The position numbers were made by a program, and so were the translations under genes. Source: Aphidius gifuensis (taxonomy: Eukaryota; Arthropoda; Insecta; Hymenoptera; Braconidae). Taken from it: a stretch of DNA of 64,000 bases. Positions 11,867-22,259 of this stretch are shown piece by piece. Location of the stretch: assembly GCF_014905175.1 (NCBI RefSeq), contig NC_057789.1, positions 11,236,040-11,300,039 of the forward strand. The letters are read 5' to 3'. Positions within the stretch are counted from its first letter, which is position 1; each line of letters opens with the position of its first letter. Under the pieces are notes generated by a model. It did no database searches. It was not told where the DNA came from and saw only the letters and a program-made list of their open reading frames with translations.

Positions 11867-12792
11867 TTAAACAAATCTGATAAAATCATTAATATACATG
11901 AATTCTAACCTCAAACTTTTTTTATCTGTATCTTGATTTGTGTACATAATTTCACAGAGCATGTCAGGGCAAAAAAAAAACAATAACAATTTCATCATAT
12001 TATTCAAAATTATAAAAAAAATTAAACTGTAATGAATTTGACATAATCGAGATAAACCACACGGGCTTGCGCCAAAGTTTTGAAAATGTTTAATTTTCAA
12101 TAGAACGAATTCGTTACTAAAAATTTTTAGAATAGAAATTAACTCAGTACGAGATCTATATTTAGAAGGAGCAGTTTGCCATCTTTCGTAGCCTTTGTAT
12201 GTCTCAACAAAAGTACATCCTAGAGCCCAGATATCAGAAAATATGGTGGAAACTTCCTGGTTGAAAAGAAGTTCTGGTGTCATGTACACAACTGTACCTG
12301 CTCCGGTACGTTCATGTACAATTGACAATGAAGTTCCAGTATTAACATGATATTGAACACGTTTCAAACCAAAAACGCATATTTTTGCTGTCCAATTTTC
12401 TGTAATCGGCTTTATATCAGCATGGACAATTGAATTTTGTTTTGTGTGCATCTAACTTATAGCTTGGAACACTCGATCTAATTCTTTTTCTTTTTTTTTT
12501 ACTAACATCTTGGAAAGACAATGGCAAATTTTTGACTTTTTCAAAAAATATGTCTTTCAGACATATTATCACCTAACTTAAGAAAATCAAGTTATTGAAC
12601 TTCAGACTTTAACATTGCTAGGCCAAAATTTCTTTGTTTAAATTTTATTAGCTTCACAGCAACATTTGTTGTACTGTTCGACTTGCCCTCACGAATTTTT
12701 CCTTGTCTACCTTCACCTAATATTGCATCTTCACCTTTATAAATTTTTATATCTTTGCTATCAATCAATGGTAAACGAATTGTTTGTTGCAA
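11867..12792 (-). pseudogene. Protein kinase pseudogene (degenerate catalytic motifs)
   Basis: The minus strand carries most kinase subdomains. The N-lobe (12592-12792) has the glycine-rich loop LGEGRQGKIREG and the VAVK lysine. The C-lobe (11867-12451) has IVHADIKP in place of HRDLKPxN, KICVFGL in place of the DFG motif, then GAGTVVYMTPELL (activation-segment end) and SDIWALGCTFVE. The two blocks are in different frames, with the alpha-C to hinge region between them interrupted. The catalytic Arg-Asp pair reads Ala-Asp and the metal-binding Asp of DFG reads Val, so even an intact product would be a pseudokinase unless these are recent lesions. The C-terminal ~70 residues of the downstream block look like random sequence. 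Family within the kinome cannot be set; serine/threonine or TKL-like is plausible. Confidence 0.8.
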
Positions 12793-12839
12793 AATATTCT
12801 TCTAATTTTGAATTACAATATTTTTGTTTTTCAGAAGCT

Positions 12840-13560
12840 TAAGGTACTTTGAATATTTTATTATTTTCAGTTTGGTCTATTGATGCAACTGAGTTGAGAG
12901 ATACCAGATTAATAATATTATTATTATTCTTATTGTCTTTGTTTTATTTAACGAACATTTTATTTGTTAAATCAGGTCTACAAATAATTGTTTGTTAATT
13001 TTACAAATATTCGTTTGTAAAATGAAATTTACAAACAGCTGTTTGTTAATTTTACACGTTTTTGTTTGTAACATAAAATTTACAAACAGCAGTTTGTTAA
13101 TTTCACAATATTTTGTTTGTCAAATGAAATTTACAAACAGCTGTTCGTTAATTTAACATATTCTTTTTGTTAATTTTTTTTATTTTTTGTACAAGCAAAA
13201 AAATAAATATATATTCATTTACATAATAGTTTTCGATACGTAAATTTTATTATTTTTCATATAACTAAACCATGAAATGATTCACTCTGTACATATGAAT
13301 ATTTATACAATATTATTTTATCAACTACAAAATATACAAAAAATAATCTGTTACAATAACTAATTTTTTATCTATAGACTCGTTTATATTCCAACTTTTT
13401 GTATGAGGTAGATTGATAACTTCATGTATACATAATTCAAAAGTATTTTCTACAATATATCCTAAGCATGATGGTGAAATATCGTAACCGGATTATTTAC
13501 TGGACATGAATATTTTGCCCTATAAAATAATCCTGCCTGATATATAATTAATTGAACCTA
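12840..13560. other. AT-rich spacer with a small tandem repeat
   Basis: Apart from the tandem repeat at 12975-13170, this spacer between the kinase and gypsy remnants holds nothing recognisable. Confidence 0.4.
12975..13170. repeat. ~60-bp tandem repeat with AAACAGCTGTTTGT core
   Basis: Three to four units contain ATTTACAAACAGCTGTTTGT-like palindromic cores, each followed by TTAATTTTACA and TTTGTTTGTAA. Related but more degenerate TTTGTTAAATTAACAAACAAA words appear at about 24080-24260. Confidence 0.7.
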
Positions 13561-13571
13561 ATTTTCCGTGC

Positions 13572-14649
13572 TCACTTAAGAAAACAATAGGAGAGTTTAG
13601 ACAGACAGACACGTAATGCTTTCTCTTCCTCCTCTGTCCACACAAATTCGACGCCATCTTGCAATACTTTTGTTAAAGGTTTTGCGATTTTTGAATAATT
13701 TTTGATAAATCTACGGTAGTATCCGCTAAGCCCTTCGATCCGACGATCATTCTTTTGGTTTTTGAGCCTAGGGAAATTTTTGACCGCTTCAATTTTTTTG
13801 GGATCGGGTTTTACCCCATTTTCGCCATCACGTGGTCCAAATAATCTACCTCGGGTTTTAGAAATGCGCACTTGTCTGGTTGCAAGCGCAGGTTAGCTTT
13901 ACGAAGTCTTTCCATCATTTCAGTGATTTTTTCGTCATGTTCTTTAAGGGTTTTTGCGAAAATGACTATGTCGTTTAGATAAATGAACATAGAGATTCCT
14001 TGCATACCGACAAAGACTGAATTCAGTAATGGCTGGAAAGTCGCAGGGGAACTTGCTAAGCCTAATGGCATGCGCGTAAACTCCCAGTGACCACATGGAG
14101 TTGAAAAAGCAGTTTTGTGCGCATCTTGAGGATCCATTTCTATTTGATGATATCCTGATGCTAAATCGAATACAGAGAAATATTTTGATCTCCCCAAATA
14201 GTCTAATATATCCGTAAAATTTGGTAACGAAAACGCGCCCGCAATCGTTTTTTCATTCAATGGTCGATAATCAATTACCATTCTATGTCCAATATTGCCT
14301 TTAGAATCAGGCTTTTTAGGGACAATCTAAACAACACAATTATAAGGGCTCTCTGAAGGCTTTATTATGCCCTTCAAAACTCCTTCTTGCACTTGTCTAT
14401 AAATTTTGTTATTTATGGGAAATTCGTCCGTCGTGGGGATATGGTGGCGAACTAAATGTGTTCATCAGGCAATTGAAACCTGTCCGAGTACTTTTTTATT
14501 ATATAACATACATGGTCCGATTCTTCCGTATTTAAATGTTCAAGTCTTAATAATTCTTTGACTTGATTATAACGTTCCAAATTATTCACCTTATTTATTG
14601 TGTATACATTATTATATTTATCAAAAGGCACGGTAGTGCCTCCAGTCAA
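13572..14649 (-). pseudogene. Ty3/gypsy retrotransposon pol fragment (reverse transcriptase)
   Basis: Minus-strand reverse transcriptase of a Ty3/gypsy element. The segment before the RT (14452-14649) ends with a SDRFQLPDEH-like lead-in. The RT core follows: KPDSKGNIGHRMVIDYRPLN, FSVFDLASGYHQIEM, TAFSTPCGHWEFTRMPLGL and FIYLNDIVIFAKTL, then the connection and early RNase H region with LSGYYRRFIKNYSKIAKPL. The polymerase motif YxDD reads YLND, so a catalytic Asp is replaced. A Trp codon before the RT reads as a stop (near 14324), and a frameshift near 13815 separates the RT from the connection. Gag, protease, integrase and LTRs are absent here. It is an inactive fragment. Confidence 0.9.
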
Positions 14650-15065
14650 GTATGAGAAAGAAGATATGTGTTGATAAGAATATGTGTGAGATGAGATTAA
14701 CTACTACTACCGTGCCTTATTATACATCAAATATTTTGTCCCCTTCTGTCTCAAATCTTTTAGAAATTTAATTAAAATATGATAGAGTTGAATGAGGATG
14801 TTGAGGTTTGGTAATGATCCCATAAATCGATGTCAAGCTTTTTTTAAAAAAAAAAATCAGATTTTTCCATTGCGATAATATATATTTAAAGCATAATTGA
14901 TATTTACGGTCTTTGCGGTTTTATCAAATCGACCAGATTTCTTCCGTTCAGTTGGTAAAACTTTACAATTACTTCTCTTCTCTTTTTGTTAGTGTTTATA
15001 TTTTGGCTGCACTGCAGTATGTTATTATTTGTTTGTATGCATGACATAACCTCTAAACTAATTTG
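14650..15065. other. Spacer, nothing recognised
   Basis: AT-rich sequence between the gypsy fragment and the palindromic element. No gene was seen. Confidence 0.4.
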
Positions 15066-15067
15066 AA

Positions 15068-16720
15068 AGCAGAAATAAATTTTTTACTTTACAAAAAGAT
15101 GTTATATGTCAACAAAAAAAAAACAAGTTTTTTTTACAAAAAAAGTGTCAAGTATTCCAAATTGTCACTATAATTGTGTGTATTGTAACGAAATTTATTA
15201 TTTCGTGGGCTCTCAAAATAAATAATCATCAGAATAGATATGGATTATTTATTTGTTAACGTTTGCGTGTTAATAATCAATGGGAGTTCGTTATTAATAA
15301 ATAAAGGATCACTAGTGCAAGGCTCTGTGTAGGGTCAAGACTATACATGACATCAACGGGGCGCCTGTTCGATGTTTATAAGATGTCTTGATACACCAAA
15401 CCTTATCGTGGCGAATGCCCCACTCCTCCGTCAAAGAGACGAACTCACCGAAGGCTGCGTACGAAGCCCGATTGTAAACCTATCGAAATGCGGGCTAGGA
15501 AAATGTGCTGCGCATGTCCGGGGGCGATAGGTAGGAGAGTGCTACCGAGTGGGGTGAGAGCTCACAGCAGCTAAGCACTGAACGTCGTTGTTAGACGACA
15601 CAACTTGTCTGGCTCTCGAACTGATCACTACCTTTTCTTGACTGACTCTCTTGGTTCACTACTGGTTCTCTCGACATCGTTTGGATCTCTCGTAAAGGTT
15701 CTCTAGGTATCAGACGTTTAGTCCTGGTGAAACTCTGCTTGAATTTCCAATGATGGACTAATACTAATGATCACGATATATGGTTCTCTTATTATAATAA
15801 TAATAATTATTATATTCTCGCTACATAATGTGTATGTGATGGTTAGACCATCATTACACATAAATGTGTATGTGTGAGTTCACGAATGGATCGCTGTTAA
15901 TAATAACAATAATAATAATATTGAGATATATTATTATTGCAATGGCAACGTATGTGTAAGACCTGGTCACGGATGGATCGCTGTATGGTTCCCTATACAA
16001 AATACATATCTCACGTGTAGACTATTTGCTCCCACACTTACGATACTTGTGACGTAGGTATTTTGCTATAGTATAGTCGCAATGTAATATAGGCGTATGT
16101 AACACACTGTGCTTGGTTCACGATAGTTCCCTCAGGTTTGGTTACGTATTGCATAATCCAATCAGGTGGACCGCGCCCCTCTACCATTTCTAAGACTGAG
16201 TTAGGCTCCCGAATTAGTTCTCATGACTCCCACGGTTGTTGGCTTCCGAGATAACCAACATGGCTCCCCCGAGTGATTTTGAGGAGGATAGTGAGAAATC
16301 ATCGTTGTTAACCTTGGCCGATAGTTCTTGCCGCGCAGGTCAGAGAATCTGTTACAGTATATAAATTAAGATGTGATACCAGAAAGACAAGAAAGAAATA
16401 TATTTTTGACGTTGTAATTAAGTCTGAACTATTAAAAAAAAATTTCAAAGCTCGACCTCACCTGGTTTTTTCCAAATAAAATTTCAGTATTCAACAGACA
16501 TATATTTTACATCAGGTGGGGTCGAGTTTAAAATTTTTTTTTTTCAATAGTTCAGACTTAATTACAACGTCAAAAATATATTTCTTTCTTGTCTTTCTGG
16601 TATCACATCTTAATTAATATACACACAATTATAGTGACAATTTCGAATACTTGACACTTTTTTTGTAAAAAAGACTTGTTTTTTTTTTTTTTTTTGTTGA
16701 GATTTGAATTTATTTCCGCG
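15068..16720. mobile_element. Palindromic element interrupted by a solo LTR
   Basis: If the LTR and one copy of its target duplication are removed, the flanks join into one long inverted repeat. The left arm (15068-15183 plus 16361 to about 16490) is the reverse complement of the right arm (about 16500-16720). Shared blocks include AAAAAAGTGTCAAGTATT, TTGTCACTATAATTGTGTGT, AAGATGTGATACCAGAAAG and GACGTTGTAATTAAGTC. The arms are about 230 bp and diverge toward the outer ends. No protein is encoded. Confidence 0.85.
15184..16356 (+). mobile_element. Solo LTR, about 1.17 kb, TSD GTAT
   Basis: The sequence starts TGTAACGAAATT and ends ATCTGTTACA, giving TG...CA termini with an inverted TGTAAC/GTTACA. 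It is flanked by GTAT at 15180-15183 and 16357-16360. It is clearly GC-richer than its surroundings and contains simple ATT/AAT tracts. No internal retrotransposon sequence adjoins either side, so LTR-LTR recombination has removed the body. A 4-bp duplication and these termini fit Ty3/gypsy. The orientation is assigned only by similarity of its start to the LTR at 58042-59081. Confidence 0.85.
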
Positions 16721-18270
16721 TATCTGGATAAATTGGACTCTGTGTTAGTTGTAAAATTTAATTTGTTTTCATTTAAATTAGAATTCGAATTTCCTCGCCA
16801 ATTCGAGTTATTATTTCCTTTTTTTCTTTTCAATACTTCTAAATACCTTCTGTCTTCCAACTTTGACGAACGATATAAAACTTTAAATTATGTGAAAAAA
16901 TCATAAGGATTTTTCCGAAAGTTGGAAAACTATTAGTATTTGATGTTTAAATAAATTTTTGTATTATCAATGTTCACCTCGAATATCAACACTATTACCT
17001 ATAGAAATATAATTATTTGAATTTATATTTAACGTTTTGTTTATAATATCACAAAATTCACTTGACTTTAAACTTATTATTTTTCTGTTGTTAATTTGTG
17101 GTTCGTCTTCAGAATATAGTTTTCTATTATTTCATGATTGTAGCATACATTTTTGATGATGATTACCCAGTGTATGTGTTATGTCTCTGAAATTTTTCAA
17201 CTTGTATACGAAACTTTTTAAAGATCGATTTTTACTTTCGTATCTCGTGTCCAATGAATTCTTGGTGGTCCCATTCCATTTATAATCATTGGAAGATGTG
17301 TTATCAAATGATCTTTCATTATCAATGATGAATTAAATTCATTAATAATAAGACTATGATAATCTTTAATTCAAACTGTTAGTCTATCTAACATATCATA
17401 GCTTGTTGTTGGAGCAAAAACAATTTTCATAATTTCTATTAACAATAAAATAACTCTCTATTTTTTTTGTACCCTCATGATTCAATTTTGTTATTTCATC
17501 AGTAAAAAGAAGTGGTAAATAAGTTATCAAACAAAACATTTAAGCACCACGCTGACCTACTAAATTTGCGTTTTCATTTAAATCTATTGAACATGGATGG
17601 TTAGATCTATTATGTAAGCCATAAGCAAAAGTTGAAATTTCATTATTTAAATTTGACAGATCGACAATACCTATCTTGATTAAATATTTAAGTACATATT
17701 TTATATCTCGGTGACAAATACCCTTTAAAAAGTCATGTAATTTATCAACAATTGAACTATTAACAAAATCATAAAATTCCAACTCTACCCAAAGATTTTT
17801 TTTTTTTATACCATAAAAATAAAATGTATCATTATTACAATATTCTAACTGATGATATAATGAAATAAATTCTGATTTAGTTTGTAACAGACTTTCATTT
17901 AATGAAACACTTTTTTTAGCTTCTTTCATAGTTATTTTACAAATTCTACAAGAATACGTGGCTACGGAAGATTCATTCATACCTAGTATTTTCGCTCCTC
18001 CTAAATTATCAAAACTTACAGATATCAAACTACCTTTGACAAAAGAATTAAGTCCTTTTATGAATATACCATCTTTTTCTAAAATTTTTAAATCGATAAC
18101 TATTACTTTTAAAACTGGATTTATACCAAAACTTTTGATATCAAAATCATAACAGAGGGCAAGTAAATGGATATTGTCTAATTTTGAAAGGATATGTGAA
18201 GGTAAATTTAAAATGGAAAAATAAAAAGCACCAATTTTGTGTATACCTGCTTGCCATAATAAATTGCTAT
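16720..18270 (-). pseudogene. Transposase-like protein pseudogene (main part)
   Basis: The minus strand reads, with breaks, as one protein: LPSHILSKLDNIHLLALCYD, GSLISVSFDNLGGAKILGM, a Cys/His-type SYSCRICKITM knuckle, ELEFYDFVNSSIVDKLHDFL, KGICHRDIKYVLKYLIKIG and FAYGLHNRSNHP (17540-18250). It continues as LVGQRGA, a stop, MFCLITYLPLLF, then MGPPRIHWTRDTKVK and NFRDITHTLGNHHQKCMLQS (to about 17100), and a basic end KLEDRRYLEVLKRKKG near 16800-16870. This order is typical of a large uncharacterised insect and vertebrate family that behaves like a transposase lineage (possibly CACTA-like; I could not fix the superfamily). Several stops and frame changes are present. The first exon is probably at 19116-19440. 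Confidence 0.6.
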
Positions 18271-18970
18271 AATTATGGAAAATATTGCTGAAAAAATAAT
18301 TTAGATTACGAATTAATTTATATGGCTGTCAACGTTTGCCATGGTTAATTAGTTGAAAAGCTATTGGCAAATGTTGCTAAAAAAATAAGGTAACTAAAAA
18401 AATTAATTTATAATCTAGATTAATTTCACAACAATATGTTTTATATTCAATGAGAATTATTGTGTCCAATAATTATGGCAAATGTTGCTCAGAAAAAATG
18501 TGACCAAAAAAATATTGCTGAAGAATGTATTGAGATTACTGATTAACTTATTTGGTCACATTCTTTCTTGAGCAACAATTTCCATAATTAGTAATTCAAA
18601 ATCTATTGGCAAATGTAGCTAAGAAAAAAAAGTAATCAAATGAATTAGTTCATAATCTAGATTAATTGCTCAGCCATTTGGCACGATAGGTTCAATTTAA
18701 TATGGAAAATATTGATGAGAATTAATCTGGACTGAAAATTCGGTTACATTCTTCCCTTAGCAACATTTGCCAATAGTTGTTTAATTGGATAATTATGATT
18801 TATGGCAAATGTTGCTGAGAAAAGAATGAGACTAAATAAATCAATCCGTAGTCTAAATAAATTCCTCAGCAATACTTTCTATATTAAATTAAAATTATTG
18901 TGTCAAATGGCTGAGGAATTGATCTAGACTAATAATTAGTTTATTTGGTATTCTTTTTTTTTCTATTATA
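18240..18970. repeat. Array of ~200-bp palindromic satellite monomers, locus 1
   Basis: Words GGCAAATGTTGCT, TAGTCTAGATTAATT and CTCAGCAATATTTTCTATAT alternate with their reverse complements (AGCAACATTTGCCA, AATTAATCTAGACTA). Forward GGCAAATG starts lie at about 18366, 18478, 18608 and 18804; the shorter early spacings show deletions, the last is 196 bp. Each monomer is itself an imperfect palindrome. The same family forms the array at 59095-59890. It lies between the putative first exon and the main part of the transposase-like pseudogene. Confidence 0.8.
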
Positions 18971-19115
18971 TACTCAAAAAGAAAGAGTGAATTATAAATG
19001 AGGAGATATCGTGAAATTTTACGTAGTGATCAACATCGAAAAACTTCTTACTACAACCTTTTTACATCATTGACAAAACATCACATATAATAGCGGGCGA
19101 AGCGCGCCAATTGGT

Positions 19116-19440
19116 CTATATTTGAAAAAATGTATTATTTTTAAATACACTATTATCTTTGTAACTTCTGTACACGTTTTGTATTTGAGAATCATTATCA
19201 GCAAATTTTTTATTATCATTTCTTATAGTTCCATCAAATGTCTTTAACAATGAATTATTTTGTTTTAATTTACAATATCCAATATTCTTTCTGAATCCAC
19301 TATGAGTGTGATAGATGTTTGTACATCCAAAACAACAACTCAATGTTAATTTTGGCCCTTCAAGTGAATGATAATAAAATCGCAAATGAGAAAAAAAATT
19401 AGACATATGAGTGTTAAACGTACACTTATAGCACTGATAC
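19116..19440 (-). pseudogene. Putative zinc-finger first exon of the transposase-like gene
   Basis: The predicted peptide contains NFFSHLRFYYHSLEGPKLTL followed by SCCFGCTNIYHTHSGFRKNI, the spacing of a degenerate C2H2-like N-terminal finger. This pattern usually precedes the protein type seen at 16720-18270 on the same strand. The expected Cys pair before NFFSHLR is only partly preserved (CYKC on extending upstream). The satellite between the two blocks would sit in the intron. The link is inference. Confidence 0.45.
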
Positions 19441-19561
19441 GCATTTTTTTTTTATCACAAGAAACCTTAAATAATATTTTCAAATTATAATTATAAAATT
19501 TTAACAATTAAAGTTTTTAATATCTTATAATAATATTAACTCAAACTGTATCTCACTCATC

Positions 19562-20520
19562 TCACCCAAGATCGAATCAAAGTTTGATCATCGTAGAAAA
19601 TTATGCATTTTTTATTTTTCTTTTATTTTTATATTTCAAAAAGTTATTCAAGATTTTCGGCGGACGAAATTTTTTTTTTATTCTTGTTTGCGGCATTCAT
19701 TACTTATCGAGGGAAGGGGGTGACTTTAATCGCGAAAATGCCCCAAGATCGAATCCAAGTTTGATCATCCTAGGAAATTATGCATTTTTTATTTTGTTTT
19801 TATTTTTATTTTTCAAAAAGTTATTCGCGATTTTCGGGAAAAAAAATTTTTTTTATTCTACTCGCCGCGTTCATTAATTATAGAGAAATAGGCTGTCTCT
19901 AATCACAAAAATGCCTTGACGTCGAATTGATGTTTATCTATCGTAGAAAATTATGCATTTTTATTTTTTTTTTTTTTCTAGTTTGCGGCATTTATTAATT
20001 ATAGGTGGAAAGGGGTGGCTCTAATCGCGAAATTGCCCGAAGATCGAATTGAAGTTTAATTATCGTAGGAAATTATGCATTTTTTATTTTTTTTTTATTT
20101 TTATTTTTCAAAAAGTTACTTGCGATTTTCGGGGAAAAAAAAAATTTTTTTTTTATTCTACTCGCGGCGTCCATTAATTATAGGGAGAAGGGGGTGGCTC
20201 TAATCGCGAAAATGCCCTAAGATCGACTTGAAGTTTAATTATCGTAGACAATCATGCATTTCTTATTTTATTTTTATTTTTATTTTCTAAGAAGTTATTC
20301 GTGATTTTTGGGGGAAACGAAAATTTCTTTTATTCCACTCGTGGCATCCATTAATTATAGGAGTAAGGGGGTGGCTCTAATTGCGAAAATGCCCGAAGAT
20401 CGAACTGAAGTTTAATTATCGTAGAAAATTATGAATCTAAACTTCAATTCGATCTTAGGACATTTTCGCGATTAGAGCCACACCTTTCCCTCTATAATTA
20501 ATGAACGCCACGAACTAGAA
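19562..20520. repeat. Satellite array, ~178-bp unit, last unit inverted
   Basis: Units beginning CC(C/T)AAGATCGAAT...AGTTT start at about 19562, 19741, 19910, 20036, 20215 and 20391, each carrying GAAAATTATGCATTTTTTAT and GTGGCTCTAATCGCGAAAAT. Most spacings are 176-179 bp, with one short unit of about 126 bp. From 20432 the sequence turns round: TTCAATTCGATCTTAGGAC then ATTTTCGCGATTAGAGCCAC is the reverse complement of the unit boundary. Confidence 0.9.
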
Positions 20521-21644
20521 ATTTTACGGACTTGATACGAACGTATTTTAATAAAAAAATCATTCCAAGAATATTTCATTTTGTCCGAGCGCGTGAGAGT
20601 AAGATAATAATAATAATAAGAAATAGAAACCGATTCATTTTCTTCCTTTTTCAACACACAACAATAAAGTAGTTCGACCGAATCCCGAAAACGACCGAAA
20701 CGCGCGCTAAATACTGTACGAGTGCGTGAGACGTGACGGTTTTCTTTCCTTCTCATTTCTCCTCTTCCCGCTGTTTAACCCACTACTTCATGACTATTCC
20801 GAACTTTGACCTTAATTTACTCCTAAACTATCGAATTAAAAAAAAAAAACATTGAGACTAAAAATTTTCTAAATTTTTTTCCCTACAACTTTTACTTGAG
20901 ATTTTTTTCCCTATTACCCTTTCCCTCCGAGATATCACGAAAAAAAGACGTTTTTATTTTTTTTCAACCTTTTTCCGTAATCGAATGCAATTTTTTCACC
21001 CACCACCTTATTTCTAATCTTCCGACGGACCCGCTCATATTTTTTTTTTCAGTTTTCCTCGACCATGACGACCTTTCAGATTTTTTGAGCAGACTCAAAC
21101 TGTACTTTTTAGTGTAAAAAATAACTTGTAAAACTTAAACGATATAATTTTTTTTTTTCATGTGATTTAAAATCTGTGCATTGTAATATTCACAGAATAA
21201 TCTTATTGAATTTCTAAAAATCGATTTTGCACTTGAAATTATTTGTTTTTTTTTTTTTTTATATTTAGTGTATTGAATTGATTATAACTTTATAATTTTG
21301 TTCAACTAATTTTATCCTATTTTGAATATTCAAAATTAACAATTATTCAATGGCTTATTATAATCAGTGCATTAAATAATTAATATATTAAATCAAGTCT
21401 TTGGAAATATTATACTATCATAATATTTTTTTTTAATGATCAAGTTTATATCAAAATTTCTTGAAAAGTTCTAAACAGTATCATCGTTTTCCAAAGATAT
21501 AAAATAGAATTTCAATCTACTATAAAAATTATTTACTAATTTATAAATTATTAATACATAAAAATAATTCTAGAGTTCATTTGAAAAGCAAAAAGCTATT
21601 GCTGAAAACTAATTACTGTTGATTACTCAAAGATTATTATCATT
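20521..21644. other. Mixed region, no gene supported
   Basis: A GC-richer patch (20575-20770) holds CGCGTGAGAGTAAG and a related GAGTGCGTGAGACGTGACGG, but no coding signal is convincing. The rest is AT-rich. Confidence 0.4.
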
Positions 21645-22245
21645 AATTATTATTTGATTTCAAATTTGTTTTTGAAATATTACTTTTTCTGTATATTTCC
21701 TTGGCATTGATTGTGCAATTACTTTTTATTTTGAAAAAATAATTTTGAAGAAATGTCCAAAAGTTTTTTAAGTCACTATGAAATTCTACAAGAAATACAT
21801 AATGTGCTTAAAAAATATAGCTGATTGCTTCGACAACATTGATTGTTTGAAGCAAGATAAATTTGTTATCAATTTCAATATAATATTGATGAATAGCTCG
21901 TTTACTTGGGCCTATGGCAATTAATTTTGGCTGAGGAGGACCTTGATTTAAAGGCGATTGCAATGGAGTTCTTGACTATCGACAGAAAAAAAAAAAAAAA
22001 TTTAAGAAATAAAAAACTATAAATTGATCTATGAGTTGATGAAAAAAAAAATCTTTTTCTTCATCTTATTATTTATATTTGATATAGATCTTTTATATAC
22101 CTTCTGTAAAAATATCAACTTTGTAACTATGTTTACCAGCTTATCTCTAGATGCTAATTTTTTACCGTGTACAATTGGTGGTATAAGTGCAACAAATGCA
22201 ATAAGAGAATTAGAAACACGATCCCAATCTAAAAAAATATTATTA
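21645..22245 (-). pseudogene. C-terminal exons of an uncharacterised insect protein family
   Basis: Minus strand. One block (about 22080-22245) reads SNSLIAFVALIPPIVHGKKL. The next begins at 21975 after a pyrimidine tract and TAG acceptor and reads GPPQPKLIAIGPSKRAIHQY, YYIEIDNKFILLQTINVVEA, a stop near 21808, then AHYVFLVEFHSDLKNFWTFL. The KLIAIG, IHQYYIEID and HYVFxVEF order is characteristic of the C-termini of multi-copy uncharacterised proteins in parasitoid wasps and other insects. The spliced structure and joining of the two blocks are inferred. Confidence 0.45.
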
Positions 22246-22259
22246 TCAATTAAATAATA

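Noticed and set aside
20575..20770. tRNA or other structured RNA in the GC-richer patch
   Set aside because: No cloverleaf or A/B-box pair could be drawn from the sequence.
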